In this document: piece by piece, positions 23,314 to 31,486 of the stretch | Numbering within the stretch: the first letter of the stretch is position 1 | How the letters are laid out: every line of letters starts with the position of its first letter | Assembly (NCBI GenBank): GCA_938084885.1 | Contig: CALKGG010000025.1 | Coordinates: forward strand, 1-38,492 | Length of the DNA: 38,492 nt | DNA from: an uncultured Acidimicrobiales bacterium | Lineage (GTDB): Bacteria > Actinomycetota > Acidimicrobiia > Acidimicrobiales > SHLQ01 | Direction: 5' to 3' | Made by a program: the position numbers and the translations under genes | Notes under the pieces: generated by a model | Told to the model about the DNA's origin: nothing | Seen by the model: the letters and a program-made list of their open reading frames with translations, nothing else | Databases searched by the model: none

Positions 23314-24645
23314 ATGAACCGTCTCACACCGTCAACTCGCAAGGTCGTCAGATTCCTTGCGCTGCTGACGGCAGCATTCGTTCTGGCAGCGTGCGCCGAC
23401 AACGCACCGCTCGACACCCGCGGCGACAACCTTCAGGGCCCCGAAGCTCGCGATATTGAGAGCTTCCTTCGGTGGGTGCTTTGGATTGCGTATGCCGTCT
23501 TCTTCGCCGTTCTCGGCGTCACGCTGTATGCGTGGAAGAACTTTCGCATCAAGACAGAAGACTACGAAGACGACGAGTTCCCCGAGCAGATCTCACACAA
23601 CAACACCCTCGAGATCGCCTGGACCGCAGCGCCCGCAATTCTTCTCGCCATCATCGCAATCTTCACGATTGGTTTGCACCAAAGCCTCAATAGCAACTCG
23701 GAAAACCCCATCACGTTGGACGTCGCCGACGGCGCTGGCGGAGCAACCACGGTCGAATGGGAACCAGAAATTGTCGTTGTTGGCCAGCAGTGGTGGTGGG
23801 AATACCAGTACCACTTCGGCGATGTCGATCTCGTTGCACAGCGAGTCGAAACGCTCCCCAACGCCGACATCACCACCGCAACCCAGATGGTCATTCCGGT
23901 CGGCATGGAGATCGAACTCGAGATCACCAGCCGCGACGTCATCCACTCGCACTGGATTCCGTCGCTGAATGGCAAGCGTGATGCTGTCCCCGGTCGCCAA
24001 AGCGCACCTTGGAAGATCCAAGCCGACGAGCCAGGCGTGTACTTTGGCCAATGCACCGAATTCTGCGGTCTTTCCCACTCGCGCATGCGTATGCAGGTCG
24101 TGGCACTTCCCGAAGCTGAGTTCCAAGAGTGGGTCACCGCACAGATGCAAGGCCTTGAACTCTCGCCGGAGACCGCCGCCTATGTCGCCGAGCTCGAAGC
24201 AGGCGCCACTGTTCCACCAGCGAACGCCGAACAGCGTGCAATCGACACCTTCCGTACCAAGTGCGCATCGTGTCACGTGCTCGACGGCGTCACCGACGGC
24301 ATTGTTGCTCGCCCCGAAGAACAGCTCGTCTCTGGCGCAGCACCAAACCTGACACACTTCGCAACCCGGACCACTTTCGCTGGCGGAATCCGCAACGTCT
24401 ACGAGACCGACACGGGTGAGTTCAACCGGAACGACATCGCCCAATGGCTTCGTGACCCTGCGTCGATCAAGGCGAACTTCACCGAACCAGTGAGCGAGAC
24501 CGACAGCCGCCTTCGTGGTATGCCAAACCTTGGGCTCACCACCGAAGAGGTAGACGATCTTGTGTCGCTACTCGAAATGACGGCGCCGCAAGAGGGCGAG
24601 TTTGAGATGTTCGAGTTCATCATCGAAGAAACGGGAGTCGAGTAA
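23314..24645 (+). CDS. ctaC: Cytochrome c oxidase subunit II with fused cytochrome c domain (caa3 type)
   Basis: A 443-residue lipoprotein. ATG 23314 was chosen over the GTG at 23212 because it gives a clean signal peptide ending in the lipobox VLAAC (C27) and has GAAGGAAAG upstream. Two membrane helices follow (~51-75 and ~103-122). The CuA domain has WWWEYQYHF (~160-168), H211, and C247-x3-C251-x3-H255 with M258. The C-terminal cytochrome c domain has CASCH (317-321) and a likely axial Met at M403 (LRGMPNLG). Electrons thus pass from the fused heme c to CuA and then to subunit I. The stop overlaps the ctaD start (TAATG). Confidence 0.95.
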   Translation: MNRLTPSTRKVVRFLALLTAAFVLAACADNAPLDTRGDNLQGPEARDIESFLRWVLWIAYAVFFAVLGVTLYAWKNFRIKTEDYEDDEFPEQISHNNTLEIAWTAAPAILLAIIAIFTIGLHQSLNSNSENPITLDVADGAGGATTVEWEPEIVVVGQQWWWEYQYHFGDVDLVAQRVETLPNADITTATQMVIPVGMEIELEITSRDVIHSHWIPSLNGKRDAVPGRQSAPWKIQADEPGVYFGQCTEFCGLSHSRMRMQVVALPEAEFQEWVTAQMQGLELSPETAAYVAELEAGATVPPANAEQRAIDTFRTKCASCHVLDGVTDGIVARPEEQLVSGAAPNLTHFATRTTFAGGIRNVYETDTGEFNRNDIAQWLRDPASIKANFTEPVSETDSRLRGMPNLGLTTEEVDDLVSLLEMTAPQEGEFEMFEFIIEETGVE

Positions 24646-26690
24646 TGGCAATCATTGACCGACCACTGGCTATCGGCGCCGGCGACGATGCGGTGGAGAC
24701 CGTAGACCGTCCGCTCGGCTCGATCACACGGCCGCAGGAATCTGGAACGTGGCGCGACTGGCTCACCACTGTTGATCACAAGAAGATCGGCATCATGTAC
24801 GGCGCTGCCGCCATGTTCTTCTTCGTCATTGGTGGCGCAGAAGCACTGCTCATTCGCCTCCAGCTTGCAACCCCGAACGGCACACTGCTGTCACCTGAGG
24901 TCTACAACCAGGTCTTCACGATGCACGGCGTCACGATGATCTTCCTCGTCGCAATGCCGATGGGCGCAGCCTTCGCGAACTACCTGCTGCCATTGCAGAT
25001 CGGCGCTCGAGATGTGGCGTTCCCTCGCCTCAATGCCCTGAGCTTCTGGGTCTTCCTCTTTGGCGGGCTGTTCCTCAACTCGGCGTGGCTCCTCGGTGGC
25101 GGCGCCGATGGCGGCTGGTTCAACTACGCACCGAACTCGACCGTGACGTTCTCGCCATCGCACGGCATCGACTTCTACGCACTCGGCCTGCAGATCACCG
25201 GTGTTGCCTCGCTCGTCGGCGCAATCAACCTGATCACCACCGTGCTGAACATGCGCCCGAAGGGCATGACCCTCATGCGGATGCCGATCTTCACGTGGAT
25301 GAACCTCGTCGTGCAGTTCTTGCTGCTCTTTGCAGTCCCCGTCATCTCGGTGGCGCTCTTCGAACTCACCTTCGATCGCCTCTTCGACGCCAACTTCTTC
25401 AACACCGAAGCCGGCGCCGACCCACTCCTGTGGCAGCACCTCTTCTGGATCTTTGGTCACCCAGAGGTGTACATCCTCATCCTTCCAAGCTTCGGCATCG
25501 TGTCCGAGGTCATTCCCGTCTTCTCCCGCAAGCCAATCTTTGGCTACAGCTTCATGGTCGCCTCCGGCGTTGCCATTGGGTTCATGGGTTGGGGCGTGTG
25601 GGCTCACCACATGTTCGTGTCGGGAATCGGACCGATCTCGGTTGCTGCGTTCTCGCTGTCGACCATGTTCATCGCAGTACCAACCGGCGTGAAGATCCTC
25701 AACTGGCTCGCCACGATCTGGGGCGGAAAACTGCGCTTCAACACCGCGATGCTGTTCGCTGTCGGCGTCGTCTCGATGTTCACCATCGGCGGACTCTCCG
25801 GCGTCACCCACTCGATTGCACCTGCTGACACCCAGCAAACCGACACCTACTACATCGTTGCGCACTTCCACTACGTCATCTTCGGTGGCACGCTGCTCGG
25901 CTTCTTCTCCGGCTTCTACTTCTGGTGGCCGAAGATGTTTGGGTACAAGCTCAACGAGAAACTCGGCAAGACCAACTTCTGGCTCCAGATCGTTGGCTTC
26001 AACGTGACCTTCGGTCCAATGCACATCCTTGGGCTCCAAGGCATGAGTCGTCGTATCGATACCTACGACGCCGGCTTCGGCTTCGAATTCTGGAACCTGG
26101 TTGCAACCGTCGGTGCATTCATCATTGCCCTTGGCATTGCCTTCTTCTTCGTGAACGTTGCAGTGAGCCGCAGGCAGTGGATCGCCGCCGGAAAGCCAAA
26201 CCCCGGACCAGATCCATGGGACGCACGCAGCCTCGAGTGGATGACCGCCTCGCCGACACCAATCCACAACTTCGACGAAGAGATCACCGTCGATGCACCT
26301 GACGAGTTCTGGCATCGCAAGTACGGCTACGACACCGAAGGCAACGTTGTCCGCAAGGCCACAGCTGAAGAGGTTGCACAAGACGGCTCGAACACCAACG
26401 TTCACCTTCCGTCGCCGAGCTACTTCCCGATCCTGCTGGCTCTCAGCATGCCGATTATCAGCTACGGCCTGATCTACAGCCTCTGGCTGTGCATCCCCGG
26501 TGGCATGCTCTTGGTGTACTCGATGGTCGGTTGGATCTTCGAACATCCTGACGATCCCAACGCCGCTCACGACGACCACGGCCACGACGACCACGGTGAT
26601 GCTCCGGACGAGCTCGCTGCCGGAGATGACGAGGGTGAACTCGTAGGTGTCGGTGCCGGCGCACCTGAAACGGAGGCCACGAATGGCTAG
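24645..26690 (+). CDS. ctaD: Cytochrome c oxidase subunit I
   Basis: A 681-residue catalytic subunit that reduces oxygen to water and pumps protons. All ligands are present: H94 (FTMHGVTM, heme a), H272 and Y276 (WIFGHPEVYILILPSFG, CuB and the cross-linked Tyr), H321-H322 (WAHHMF, CuB), H407 (heme a3) and H409 (heme a) in VAHFHYV. NYLLPLQIGARDVAFPR gives the D-channel region. After the twelve core helices comes an extra C-terminal part with two more hydrophobic segments (SYFPILLALSMPIISYGLIYSLWL) and a His/Asp-rich tail (HDDHGHDDHGD). The gene overlaps ctaC by one base and ctaE by eight. Confidence 0.97.
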   Translation: MAIIDRPLAIGAGDDAVETVDRPLGSITRPQESGTWRDWLTTVDHKKIGIMYGAAAMFFFVIGGAEALLIRLQLATPNGTLLSPEVYNQVFTMHGVTMIFLVAMPMGAAFANYLLPLQIGARDVAFPRLNALSFWVFLFGGLFLNSAWLLGGGADGGWFNYAPNSTVTFSPSHGIDFYALGLQITGVASLVGAINLITTVLNMRPKGMTLMRMPIFTWMNLVVQFLLLFAVPVISVALFELTFDRLFDANFFNTEAGADPLLWQHLFWIFGHPEVYILILPSFGIVSEVIPVFSRKPIFGYSFMVASGVAIGFMGWGVWAHHMFVSGIGPISVAAFSLSTMFIAVPTGVKILNWLATIWGGKLRFNTAMLFAVGVVSMFTIGGLSGVTHSIAPADTQQTDTYYIVAHFHYVIFGGTLLGFFSGFYFWWPKMFGYKLNEKLGKTNFWLQIVGFNVTFGPMHILGLQGMSRRIDTYDAGFGFEFWNLVATVGAFIIALGIAFFFVNVAVSRRQWIAAGKPNPGPDPWDARSLEWMTASPTPIHNFDEEITVDAPDEFWHRKYGYDTEGNVVRKATAEEVAQDGSNTNVHLPSPSYFPILLALSMPIISYGLIYSLWLCIPGGMLLVYSMVGWIFEHPDDPNAAHDDHGHDDHGDAPDELAAGDDEGELVGVGAGAPETEATNG

Positions 26691-27315
26691 CGCAACGGTT
26701 GCAGTGGGCCACGGGGCTGATCACGGTCACGAGGAGCACGAGACTAACTACGGCATGAGCAACAACAAGATGGCCATGTGGCTGTTCTTGTCGTCGGATT
26801 GCCTGCTCTTTGGTGCGCTGATCTCAACGTTCTTGCTCTACCGCACGAACATCTCCGACGGCACCGTGTTCACCGAGCCAGCCGATGTCTTCGACATTCC
26901 GTTTACATCACTGAGCTCGTTCGTGCTCTTGATGAGCTCGCTGACGATGGTGCTTGCGCTTTCGGCTGTCAAGCGCGGTGACGAACGAAACGGACGCATC
27001 TGGCTCCTTACGACGGCCTTCCTCGGCATGGTGTTCATTGGTGGCCAGGTCTACGAGTTCACCATCTTCAGCGCAGAGGGCTTGCAGTACTCCACCAACA
27101 CGTGGACGTCAGCGTTCTTCACGCTCACCGGATTCCACGGTGTTCACGTGAGCGTCGGCATTCTGCTGCTCATGGGAACGGTCTTTGGAACCCGAAACAG
27201 CGGCCTTGGCAAAGAGAAGAGCGAGGCCGTCGAACTCGTAGGCCTCTACTGGCACTTTGTCGACATTGTCTGGGTCATCATCTTCACCGTCATCTACCTC
27301 ATCCCAATCGGATAG
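26683..27315 (+). CDS. ctaE: Cytochrome c oxidase subunit III
   Basis: A 210-residue membrane protein from ATG 26683, with CGGAGG seven bases upstream inside the end of ctaD. It has five membrane segments. Signatures are KMAMWLFLSSDCLLFGALIS, FIGGQVYEFTIF with the conserved Glu, TGFHGVHVSVGILLL, and VELVGLYWHFVDIVWVIIFTVIYLI at the C-terminus. The N-terminus is His-rich (GHGADHGHEEHE), like the tail of CtaD and the start of subunit IV. It stabilises subunit I and supports proton uptake. Confidence 0.95.
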   Translation: MASATVAVGHGADHGHEEHETNYGMSNNKMAMWLFLSSDCLLFGALISTFLLYRTNISDGTVFTEPADVFDIPFTSLSSFVLLMSSLTMVLALSAVKRGDERNGRIWLLTTAFLGMVFIGGQVYEFTIFSAEGLQYSTNTWTSAFFTLTGFHGVHVSVGILLLMGTVFGTRNSGLGKEKSEAVELVGLYWHFVDIVWVIIFTVIYLIPIG

Positions 27316-27327
27316 GGAGAAATCGAA

Positions 27328-27723
27328 ATGTCAGTCACTGAAAACACCGACGTCGCACACGACCACGTTGTCGACGATCATCACGACGACCACCCAAGTG
27401 ATAGCAGCTACGTGCTGATTGCCTTGGGTCTGGCGTTTCTCACCGCCGTCGAGGTTGGCCTGTTCGTCCTCGAGGACTGGATTGGCGACAACTTTGGTCT
27501 CGGCAGCGTGAAGATCGCGCTCGTCGCGTTGATGATCATCAAATTCTGGATCGTCGGTGCCTATTTCATGCACCTCAAGTTCGATAACCCGATCCTTACG
27601 CAGCTATTCGTCTTCGGACTTGTGCTCGCCCTGGTGGTGTACTTCATCATGTTGTCCGCGTTCGAATTCTCATTCTGGAACGATGGACTCGAAGATCAGG
27701 GGCTACCCGGCGGGATCAGTTAG
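27328..27723 (+). CDS. Cytochrome c oxidase subunit IV family protein
   Basis: A 131-residue protein with three membrane helices (about 28-50, 60-82 and 89-113), 12 bases after ctaE with GGGAGA just upstream. The pattern SSYVLIALGLAFLTAVEVGLFV, LVALMIIKFWIVGAYFMHLKFD, and a final helix VFGLVLALVVYFIMLS matches the bacterial COX4 / caa3 subunit IV family; the KFxxVxxxFMHL motif is diagnostic. The N-terminus is rich in His and Asp (AHDHVVDDHHDDH), a possible metal-binding patch. It is the fourth structural subunit of the oxidase. Confidence 0.9.
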   Translation: MSVTENTDVAHDHVVDDHHDDHPSDSSYVLIALGLAFLTAVEVGLFVLEDWIGDNFGLGSVKIALVALMIIKFWIVGAYFMHLKFDNPILTQLFVFGLVLALVVYFIMLSAFEFSFWNDGLEDQGLPGGIS

Positions 27724-27725
27724 CT

Positions 27726-28649
27726 GTGCTCCTCGCGCAGATCAACCCCTGGCAGTACCAGCCGCACCCCGAGGTATGGGTTCTGGTGCTCGGAATTGTT
27801 GGTCTGGGCTTCTACGCGATCCGCGTCATTGGACCGAAGGTCGTAACCTCGGAGTCCGTCGACTCTGAAGGCAACCGTCTCGAGATCGTCAGCGTTCGCC
27901 AGAAGCGGTTCTTTGCTGCCGCGGTCGTCACCTTAGCCATTGCGGCCGACTGGCCAATGCACGACATTGCCGAGCAGTACCTGTACTCGGTGCATATGTT
28001 CCAGCACCTGATGATCACCTTCTTCATCCCGATCTTGTTCTTGCAGGCGACGCCCGAGTGGTTGGCTCGACTCATCCTTGGCGGGGGCGACCAGGGGAGA
28101 ACGTGGATCGGCAAACTCGCAAAGCCCGTCGTTGCCGGCGTGATCTTCAACCTTCTTGCGGCACTGACGCACTGGAATGGCATCGTCCAGTTGTCCTTTG
28201 ACAGTGGACCGTTCCACTACGGAATCCATCTTGTGATGTTCAGCTCGGCGCTGCTCATGTGGCTGCCGGTGCTTGGACCGTTGCCGGAACTTCGCCTCAA
28301 GGTCCCAGCGCAGGTCATCTACCTGTTCCTCATGTCGATTATCCCGACGGTGCCCGCCGGTTGGCTGACCTTTGCCGATAACCCCGTGTATCCCGCGTAC
28401 GACACGGTCGAACGTCTGTGGGGCATCAGCGCCGTCAATGATCAGCAGATGGCTGGTTTCATAATGAAGGTCCTCGGTGGCTTCTTCCTCTGGGTGATGA
28501 TCGGTATCAAGTTCTTTGGATACGCCGCGAAGGAACGTGCTGCTGACTTCGAAAAGCACATCGTCCGACCGCTGACCTACGACGAGGTTGCAAACGAGTT
28601 CAAGCGGACCGAGCCCTCAACGATCGAACCCTCAACGATCGAGCCCTAA
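27726..28649 (+). CDS. ctaG: Cytochrome c oxidase assembly protein, CtaG/caa3_CtaG family
   Basis: A 307-residue membrane protein with six or seven membrane segments, starting at GTG 27726 two bases after the subunit IV stop. The family signature is AIAADWPMHDIAEQYLYSVHMFQHLMITFFIPILFL with conserved His and Met residues that can bind copper, followed by LTHWNGIVQLSFDSGPFHYGIHLVMFSSALLMWLPVLG. Family members help insert CuB into subunit I. The C-terminus ends in a small tandem repeat, EPSTIEPSTIEP. It is the last gene of the oxidase operon; a weak hairpin follows. Confidence 0.88.
   Translation: MLLAQINPWQYQPHPEVWVLVLGIVGLGFYAIRVIGPKVVTSESVDSEGNRLEIVSVRQKRFFAAAVVTLAIAADWPMHDIAEQYLYSVHMFQHLMITFFIPILFLQATPEWLARLILGGGDQGRTWIGKLAKPVVAGVIFNLLAALTHWNGIVQLSFDSGPFHYGIHLVMFSSALLMWLPVLGPLPELRLKVPAQVIYLFLMSIIPTVPAGWLTFADNPVYPAYDTVERLWGISAVNDQQMAGFIMKVLGGFFLWVMIGIKFFGYAAKERAADFEKHIVRPLTYDEVANEFKRTEPSTIEPSTIEP
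28611..28646 (+). repeat. 15-bp tandem repeat at the end of ctaG
   Basis: The unit GAGCCCTCAACGATC recurs as GAACCCTCAACGATC and then GAGCCC, about 2.4 copies, encoding EPSTI-EPSTI-EP at the very C-terminus. It is likely a slippage-type expansion. Confidence 0.8.
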
Positions 28650-28653
28650 ACTC

Positions 28654-28683
28654 CGGCGTTGCAGCGTCGGTGCCCGCCGTTTT
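28654..28683 (+). terminator. Weak hairpin plus T-run after ctaG
   Basis: CGGCG (28654-28658) pairs with CGCCG (28675-28679) and is followed directly by TTTT. The loop is long and the stem short, so this is a tentative terminator of the oxidase operon. Confidence 0.3.
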
Positions 28684-28769
28684 AGCGACTAGACGCGACG
28701 CCCGTTGGCCAGGGTGAAAGTTGCGAAGTATGCACGCAGCGTGAACATCCACGCCTGCAGTGTTCCAAC

Positions 28770-28800
28770 TTGCCACTATTCGTGGCATTACTCATATAGT
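28770..28800 (+). promoter_or_regulatory. Putative promoter of the HAD-domain gene
   Basis: TTGCCA (28770-28775) and TATAGT (28795-28800) form a recognisable -35/-10 pair with a rather long 19-base spacer. Transcription would begin near 28807, so the coding start must be ATG 28819 or ATG 28831 and not the in-frame ATG at 28705. Confidence 0.4.
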
Positions 28801-28830
28801 CTGCAGACGAGAAACAACATGGGAGCGGGT

Positions 28831-30837
28831 ATGGACAACGGCGGAACGGAGACGAACCATGGCGGTGGTTTCGCATCCTTTGACATCTTTGACACGGTAT
28901 TAACGCGACGGGTCGCCGACCCACGCTCTGCATTCCTTCTTCTTGGACGGCGCCTGCACTCGGCCGGCAAGATCGAATGCTCGGCGCACGCATTTGCCAA
29001 GGCACGCGAAGAGGCCGAGGTGCGAACGTTTCGCAACTCGGGTGGACTCGACTCGTCAGTGAGTTTGAAGGACATCTACTGCGAGCTCGCCAACGCGTTG
29101 CACTGGTCTGTGAAGAAGCGCAGCGAGCTCTATGTTGAAGAGCTCCAGCTCGAGTCCGAGTTGTTGGTGGGGCTCGCCGATGGCCAACGTCGTGTGCGTC
29201 AGGCTCGTGCTCGCGGTCAGCGAATCGTGTACGTCTCCGATATGTACCTGCCGTCGGACTATCTCGAACAACGTCTGCGTGAGAACGACCTCTTTCTCCT
29301 CGGTGACACGCTCATCGTGTCAAACGAGCGGGAAGCCTCGAAAGCTTCTGGTCGCTTGTGGCCGCTCGTGCTTTCCGAAATCGGAGCAGAGCCAACCGAC
29401 GTACATCACATTGGAAACGACGCACGCAGCGACGGCAAGACTGCCCGCAAGTCCGGCCTATCCACACTGGTGCTCGAGGCAAACAACCCGAACCGTTACG
29501 AGTCGATGCTCGAGCGTCATCGCGACTCCACCGACGGTCTGAGCTCGGCGCTTGCGGGCGCAAGCCGCCTTGCGCGATTGGATTCGACCAACGATGCCGA
29601 CCCTGCGTTGGTCGATGTTGCCGCTGGTGTCGTTGCGCCTTTCGTTATCGGGAACCTGTTGTGGACCCTCGAGGTCGCACAGAAGGAAAACCTCGCCGAG
29701 TTGTTCTTTGTTGCACGCGACGGACAGCTCCTTTGCGACGTGGCCCGGATCTTGGCCCCAAAGGTCGGCTATGCGGGCAAGATCACCTACGTTTACGGAA
29801 GCCGACAAGCATGGACGTTGGGTGGCTTGACCGAGATCGATGTCGAGCGCCTGACCTCGGTTATTCCTGACACTGGCGATGTTGCGATGACTCTTCGAGA
29901 CGCGTTCGCTCGACTCGGGGTTGCACCCGAAGAGATTTCGTTGCCATTGGCACGCGCCGGGTTCCATCGCGCAACGTGGGGTCGTCAACTCGTCCATGAC
30001 CAGCCGTTGCAGCTGCGGGCGCTGATCTGTGAAGACCCCGACATCTCGCGGGCGGTCCGGGACCGTGCAAAGACGTCGCGTGAGCTGGTGCTCGCCTACC
30101 TTGAGAGCGTCGGAGCGGTGACCGACAACAAGATCGGTTTCGTCGATCTTGGCACGGGCGCGACGTTGTTCAATTCGCTGGGCGCAATCCTTGGCTCGGT
30201 CGGGCAGGAGCCTCCACTCGGCTTCTACTTCGGTCTCCGGTCAAAGATCGCCGACGCCGGTTATGGGCTGCCCCTGACCTATGTTCGCAACGAAGATGAG
30301 CGACTCGGATTCTTGCGTACCCCAGGGCTTCTGACGATGGTCGAGCTCGCATGTACTGCTGACCATGGTTCGGTTATTGGCTATGACGACGTCGATGGCG
30401 TCGTCGTTCCACGGTTCGACGAACACGGAAACGATCCGGTTGTCGAGTGGGGGCTACCAGTCGTTCGCGACACGGTGTGTCGAGTCGCCGACGAGTTGCT
30501 CCTCAGCCCCGATCTTATTGGGAGCATAGGAATCGATCTCCGTCCAGCGATTCTCGATGTCTTCAAATTGTTCTGGAACTCTCCAACTACGAACGAAGCT
30601 CGAGTGTGGGGCGCGTATCCCTTCGAGGATGGTTGGGGCGATCAGTCCTATCGTCATCCAATCGCCCGGGCGCGTGGCCTTTTCGACGCAGTACGTCCTC
30701 AGCCCTATCGTCACTGGTGGGAGCAGGGGTCATCGCAACTCAGCGGGCCGGTAACCCGAAAGGCGTTCGAGTCCCGCTCGAGAGCGATCGATGTGCTCAA
30801 GAAGGTGCGTAAGCGGTTACCCGTCGAGTCGTCCTGA
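28831..30837 (+). CDS. Large HAD-superfamily hydrolase (COG5610-like)
   Basis: A 668-residue soluble protein. Start ATG 28831 follows GGGAG by five bases; ATG 28819 is possible. The N-terminal HAD domain shows motif I FDIFDTVLTRR (D18, D21), motif II in RIVYVSDMYLPSDY, and the acidic motif IV in HHIGNDARSDGKTARKSGL. The second half (~265-668) is a separate domain with LAELFFVARDGQLLCDVARIL, KIGFVDLGTGATLFNSLGAIL and FYFGLRSK, as in the COG5610 proteins often found in cell-surface polysaccharide clusters. Here no such cluster is adjacent. Phosphatase activity on a sugar phosphate or related substrate is likely by family, but the substrate is unknown. Confidence 0.75.
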   Translation: MDNGGTETNHGGGFASFDIFDTVLTRRVADPRSAFLLLGRRLHSAGKIECSAHAFAKAREEAEVRTFRNSGGLDSSVSLKDIYCELANALHWSVKKRSELYVEELQLESELLVGLADGQRRVRQARARGQRIVYVSDMYLPSDYLEQRLRENDLFLLGDTLIVSNEREASKASGRLWPLVLSEIGAEPTDVHHIGNDARSDGKTARKSGLSTLVLEANNPNRYESMLERHRDSTDGLSSALAGASRLARLDSTNDADPALVDVAAGVVAPFVIGNLLWTLEVAQKENLAELFFVARDGQLLCDVARILAPKVGYAGKITYVYGSRQAWTLGGLTEIDVERLTSVIPDTGDVAMTLRDAFARLGVAPEEISLPLARAGFHRATWGRQLVHDQPLQLRALICEDPDISRAVRDRAKTSRELVLAYLESVGAVTDNKIGFVDLGTGATLFNSLGAILGSVGQEPPLGFYFGLRSKIADAGYGLPLTYVRNEDERLGFLRTPGLLTMVELACTADHGSVIGYDDVDGVVVPRFDEHGNDPVVEWGLPVVRDTVCRVADELLLSPDLIGSIGIDLRPAILDVFKLFWNSPTTNEARVWGAYPFEDGWGDQSYRHPIARARGLFDAVRPQPYRHWWEQGSSQLSGPVTRKAFESRSRAIDVLKKVRKRLPVESS

Positions 30838-30853
30838 TCCAGTGACCGGGCCC

Positions 30854-30859
30854 TAACGT
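30854..30859 (+). promoter_or_regulatory. Leaderless -10 box of the DUF983 gene
   Basis: TAACGT lies 6 bases before the GTG start at 30866, the same arrangement seen at guaB, serS, ctaA and ctaB. Confidence 0.5.
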
Positions 30860-30865
30860 AGAAAT

Positions 30866-31309
30866 GTGCCCGCACGTCAGCCTCATCCTTCGAAGCTCAA
30901 GATCCTTCTTCGCGGCTCAATTGGGGCGTGCGGAGTGTGTGGCAAGTGGCGCCTCAGCCGCCGATGGCTAACGATCGAGGACCGGTGTCCTCGATGCAAT
31001 TTCCCGATCGAACGCAAGGAAGGGCATTTCGTTGGCGGCGTCGGGATGAACACCATCGTGACGTTCGGTGTCATCTTGGCGACGTTGATCATTGGCCTGG
31101 TGGTCACCGCCGGCGAACCATTGCCGGTAGGGCGGCTATCGATCATCACTGCGTCGGTGGCAGTGATCACCGCATTTGTCTTCTATCCCATCTCCAAGAC
31201 GTTGTGGAGCGCGATCGATTTGATCATCATTCCGCTGGAGCCCGGCGAGGTCGATCCGCGCTTCGATCCCTCCGTCCCCGCCGAACCTACCGGTGGATTT
31301 GGGGTCTGA
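30866..31309 (+). CDS. DUF983 family zinc-ribbon membrane protein
   Basis: A 147-residue protein starting at GTG 30866. A four-Cys zinc ribbon is near the N-terminus: CGVCGKWRLSRRWLTIEDRCPRC (C..C and C..C), followed by NFPIERKEGHFVGGVGMN, the DUF983 hallmark. Two membrane helices follow (about 62-82 and 92-112). The C-terminus (PAEPTGGFGV) is encoded by the left arm and loop of a 41-nt palindrome, whose loop contains the TGA stop, so the last residues may derive from insertion of that repeat. DUF983 members are often near oxidase genes; the function is unknown. Confidence 0.82.
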   Translation: MPARQPHPSKLKILLRGSIGACGVCGKWRLSRRWLTIEDRCPRCNFPIERKEGHFVGGVGMNTIVTFGVILATLIIGLVVTAGEPLPVGRLSIITASVAVITAFVFYPISKTLWSAIDLIIIPLEPGEVDPRFDPSVPAEPTGGFGV

Positions 31310-31327
31310 CCCCAAATCCACCGGTAG
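31287..31327. repeat. 41-nt perfect palindrome (20-bp arms), likely terminator or REP-like unit
   Basis: Arms at 31287-31306 and 31308-31327 are exact reverse complements around T31307. The core is TTTGGGGTC T GACCCCAAA. It lies between the convergent DUF983 and serS genes, so it can act as a bidirectional terminator. The core resembles widespread GGGGTC(T/A)GACCCC extragenic palindromes recalled from other genomes. Confidence 0.85.
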
Positions 31328-31486
31328 CGGTGATCAGTTGCGTGCGTCGACGGTGGTGAAGCCGCAAAATGGTTGCAAAACGGGCGCTACCGACACTTTT
31401 GGGGTCTGACCCCAAATCGGCCGGTAGCGGGTGGTTAGTTGCGTGCGCCGACGGTGGTGAAGCCGCAAAATGGTTGCAACACGTCG
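31287..31486. repeat. 100-bp tandem duplication of the serS end plus hairpin
   Basis: Copy 1 is 31287-31386 and copy 2 is 31387-31486, in exact 100-base register. Each has the GGGGTCTGACCCC hairpin followed by the antisense of the last ~15 codons of serS. The serS part is almost identical (a TCG/CCG difference and few others), while the hairpin arms have drifted: copy 1 is fully paired and copy 2 (31387-31427) is mismatched in the mid-arm. Copy 1 therefore carries a decayed serS 3' end (QPFCGFTTVDARN). Confidence 0.85.

Noticed and set aside
24891..26594. Long open frame (567 codons) antisense to ctaD
   Set aside because: It mirrors the codon pattern of a strongly conserved gene, has low-complexity His/Glu/Asp-rich content and shows no domain.
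31328..31386. Second small frame reading QPFCGFTTVDARN
   Set aside because: It is the duplicated end of serS in the 100-bp tandem repeat and has no start.
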